Source of the DNA: Agromyces sp. S2-1-8
GTDB taxonomy: Bacteria > Actinomycetota > Actinomycetes > Actinomycetales > Microbacteriaceae
Length of the DNA stretch: 64,000 nt
Assembly (NCBI RefSeq): GCF_021129215.1
Contig: NZ_JAJOLP010000001.1
Coordinates: 2,418,001-2,482,000 of the forward strand
Direction of reading: 5' to 3'
This document shows, in pieces, positions 61,942 to 64,000 of the stretch (positions are counted from its first letter, which is position 1; each line of letters begins with the position of its first letter). The translations under genes and the position numbers were made by a program. The notes beneath the pieces are model-generated. The model had not been told where the DNA came from, did no database searches, and saw nothing but the letters and a program-made list of their open reading frames with translations.

Positions 61942-64000
61942 ATGCAGACTGCCGACATCCGCCAGCGCTGGCTGGACTTCTTCGCCGAGCGCGGCCACAC
62001 CGTCGTGCCCTCGGCCTCGCTCGTCTCCGACGACCCGACGCTGCTCTTCACGGTCGCCGGCATGGTGCCGTTCGTGCCGTACCTGACCGGGCTGGTGCCC
62101 GCTCCGTACCCGCGTGCCACGAGCGTGCAGAAGTGCATCAGGACGAACGACATCGAAGAGGTCGGCAAGACGCCGCGTCACGGCACGTTCTTCCAGATGA
62201 ACGGCAACTTCTCGTTCGGCGACTACTTCAAGGAAGGCGCCATCTCGATGGCGTGGGAACTGCTCACCACGCCCGAGGACGGCGGCGGCTACGGCTTCGA
62301 CCCGAACGACCTCTGGGTGACCGTCTACGAAGACGACGACGAGGCGATCGAGATCTGGAAGCGCGTCGCGGGCCTGCCCGACGAGCGCATCCAGCGCCTC
62401 GGCAAGGACACGAACTACTGGCACACCGGGCAGCCCGGCCCCGCGGGACCCTGCTCCGAGATCTTCTTCGACCGCGGCCCCGAGTACGGCATCGACGGCG
62501 GTCCCGCGACCGACGACGACCGCTACGTCGAGATCTGGAACCTCGTGTTCATGCAGTACCTCATCGACGACGTGGTGTCGAAGACCGACTTCCGCATCGT
62601 CAAGGAACTGCCGAAGAAGAACATCGACACCGGCATGGGGCTCGAGCGCGTCGCCTTCATCAAGCAGGGCGTCGACAACATGTACGAGATCGACCAGGTG
62701 CGTCCGGTGCTCGACAAGGCCGCCGAGCTCTCCGGGCGCCGGTACGGCGCCGACCACGAGGACGACGTGCGGATGCGCGTCATCGCCGATCACATCCGCT
62801 CTGCGCTGATGCTCATGAGCGACGGGGTGAGCCCGTCGAACGAGGGGCGCGGCTACATCCTGCGACGGCTCCTCCGCCGCAGCATCCGGGCCATGCGGCT
62901 GCTCGGCGTCGAGGGCCCGACGTTCCGCGAGCTGTTCGCGGCATCGCGCGACGCGATGAAGTCGGCCTACCCCGAGGTCGCGCGCGACTACGCGCACATC
63001 GAGCAGCTCGCCCTCGGCGAGGAGGAGACGTTCCTCCGCACACTGTCGGCCGGAACGTCGATCCTGGACCTCGCCGTCGAGAAGACGAAGGACGCCGGGC
63101 GCGCGCAGCTCGCCGGCGACACGGCGTTCCTCCTTCACGACACGTACGGCTTCCCGATCGAGCTCACGCTCGAGATGGCCGACGAGGCCGGCCTCGCGGT
63201 CGACCGTGCCGCGTTCGACGAACTCATGACGGCGCAGCGCACCCGTGCGAAGGCCGACGCGAAGTCGAAGAAGAAGGTGCTCGCCGATCTCTCGGTGTAC
63301 GCCGACTTCCGGGCCAAGGGCGAGACGGTCTTCACGGGCTACACCGAACTGGCGACCGAGTCGAGCGTGCTCGGCCTGCTCGTCGACGGCCGGCCGGCGC
63401 AGCGCGCCGTCGCCGGACAGACGGCCGAGGTCATCCTCGCCGAGACGGCGCTCTACGCGGAGTCCGGCGGACAGGCGCCCGACCAGGGGCGCATCGTCGG
63501 CGACGGCTACGAGCTCGAGGTGCTCGACGTGCAGAAGCCCGTCAAGGGCCTCATCAGCCACACGGTCAAGGTCGTCTCGGGCGAGGTCGGCGTCGGGGAG
63601 CGGGCGACGAGCCTCGTCGATGAGGACTACCGGCGAGGGGCGACCCAGGCGCACTCGGGGACGCACATCGTGCACGCCGCGCTGCGTCAGGTGCTCGGTC
63701 CGAACGCGCACCAGTCGGGCTCGTTCAACAAGGCCGGCTACCTGCGCCTCGACTACGGCTGGAACTCGGCGCTCTCGGCTGAGACGCGCAGCGAGATCGA
63801 GGAGATCTCGAACTCGGCGATTCGCGACAACCTGCAGGTCGTCACGCGCGAGCTCCCGCTCGACGAGGCGAAGGCGCTCGGGGCGATGGCGCTCTTCGGC
63901 GAGAAGTACGGCGACGTCGTGCGCGTCGTCGACATCGGCGGTCCCTGGTCGCGCGAGCTCTGCGCGGGCACCCACGTGTCGACGAGCTCCGAGATCGGCA
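61942..64000 (+). CDS. alaS: Alanyl-tRNA synthetase, N-terminal 686 residues (3' truncated by window edge)
   Basis: Open from ATG 61942 to the window end. The class II catalytic core (about 1-245) begins with ADIRQRWLDFFAERGH, and has RATSVQKCIRTNDIEEVG and GTFFQMNGNFSFGDYFKEGA. The mid-helical tRNA-recognition domain is at about 246-455. The editing domain carries AHSGTHIVHAAL (His-x3-His, with Gly in place of the usual Ala) and CAGTHV near the end, with the metal-binding Cys and His. It charges and proofreads tRNA-Ala. The C-Ala domain lies beyond the window. Confidence 0.98.
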   Translation, partial: MQTADIRQRWLDFFAERGHTVVPSASLVSDDPTLLFTVAGMVPFVPYLTGLVPAPYPRATSVQKCIRTNDIEEVGKTPRHGTFFQMNGNFSFGDYFKEGAISMAWELLTTPEDGGGYGFDPNDLWVTVYEDDDEAIEIWKRVAGLPDERIQRLGKDTNYWHTGQPGPAGPCSEIFFDRGPEYGIDGGPATDDDRYVEIWNLVFMQYLIDDVVSKTDFRIVKELPKKNIDTGMGLERVAFIKQGVDNMYEIDQVRPVLDKAAELSGRRYGADHEDDVRMRVIADHIRSALMLMSDGVSPSNEGRGYILRRLLRRSIRAMRLLGVEGPTFRELFAASRDAMKSAYPEVARDYAHIEQLALGEEETFLRTLSAGTSILDLAVEKTKDAGRAQLAGDTAFLLHDTYGFPIELTLEMADEAGLAVDRAAFDELMTAQRTRAKADAKSKKKVLADLSVYADFRAKGETVFTGYTELATESSVLGLLVDGRPAQRAVAGQTAEVILAETALYAESGGQAPDQGRIVGDGYELEVLDVQKPVKGLISHTVKVVSGEVGVGERATSLVDEDYRRGATQAHSGTHIVHAALRQVLGPNAHQSGSFNKAGYLRLDYGWNSALSAETRSEIEEISNSAIRDNLQVVTRELPLDEAKALGAMALFGEKYGDVVRVVDIGGPWSRELCAGTHVSTSSEIG

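Overview
The window is high-GC (roughly 70 %) actinobacterial chromosome, most likely from a member of the Microbacteriaceae (Agromyces-like). Supporting signs are strong G/C bias at third codon positions, many GTG starts, paired ClpP1/ClpP2, SepH, the actinobacterial proteins DUF3000, DUF3071, DUF3093, DUF3159, DUF3710 and DUF4193, a bifunctional Rel, and a GlnR-type operator. The order tig-clpP1-clpP2-clpX, dut-DUF3710-DUF3159, yebC-ruvC-ruvA-ruvB-yajC-secD-secF-rel and rpsD-alaS is that of a conserved core chromosome. I see no insertion sequence, prophage, CRISPR array, rRNA operon or replication origin. No stretch over 300 bases lacks a gene; the longest gaps are 36787-37077 and 39145-39433.

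Layout. 1-6 kb: a truncated multicopper oxidase coupled to a two-component system, then a four-helix membrane protein, an alpha/beta hydrolase, Dps and a PLDc_N/SHOCT protein. 6-10 kb: tRNA-Gly and a 1253-residue polytopic membrane protein with a zinc-ribbon-like head. 10-16 kb: tRNA-Pro and the protein quality-control block (trigger factor, a TPR protein, ClpP1, ClpP2, ClpX) with two ClgR-type boxes. 15-19 kb: cell division and nucleotide genes (sepH, DUF4193, DUF3093, dut, DUF3710, DUF3159). 19-30 kb: aconitase, DXP synthase, a fatty-acid beta-oxidation pair, RNase D and DUF3000. 30-36 kb: a hydrolase, SufE with a rhodanese, ZapE, the ammonium transporter behind a GlnR box, an orphan PemK-like protein and a small membrane protein. 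36-39 kb: four tRNA genes and a secreted beta-helix enzyme. 39-46 kb: thrS, a HIT protein and a complete vitamin B6 module (pdxY, pdxR, pdxS, pdxT). 46-56 kb: hemerythrin-like protein, DUF1697, yebC, ruvCAB, yajC-secDF and rel. 56-64 kb: an AbiEi-like protein, DUF349, cyclophilin, rarA, rpsD, a 66-residue membrane protein and the 5' two thirds of alaS.

How the genes work together. PdxS and PdxT make pyridoxal phosphate, PdxY salvages it, and the divergent MocR-type regulator between them probably senses it. RuvABC resolves Holliday junctions and RarA acts at stalled forks. YajC-SecD-SecF assist protein export. Rel sets (p)ppGpp levels. ClpXP1P2 is probably switched on by ClgR.

The strongest signals not explained by gene content are: a 10-mer, GGATGCCTCG, present at least 15 times on both strands (one inverted pair forms the clpP2 terminator); mutually exclusive helices in the rpsD leader; a 20-bp palindrome ahead of aconitase; three near-identical 78-bp tandem repeats upstream of the DUF349 gene; and a recurring start-codon geometry that suggests leaderless transcripts.
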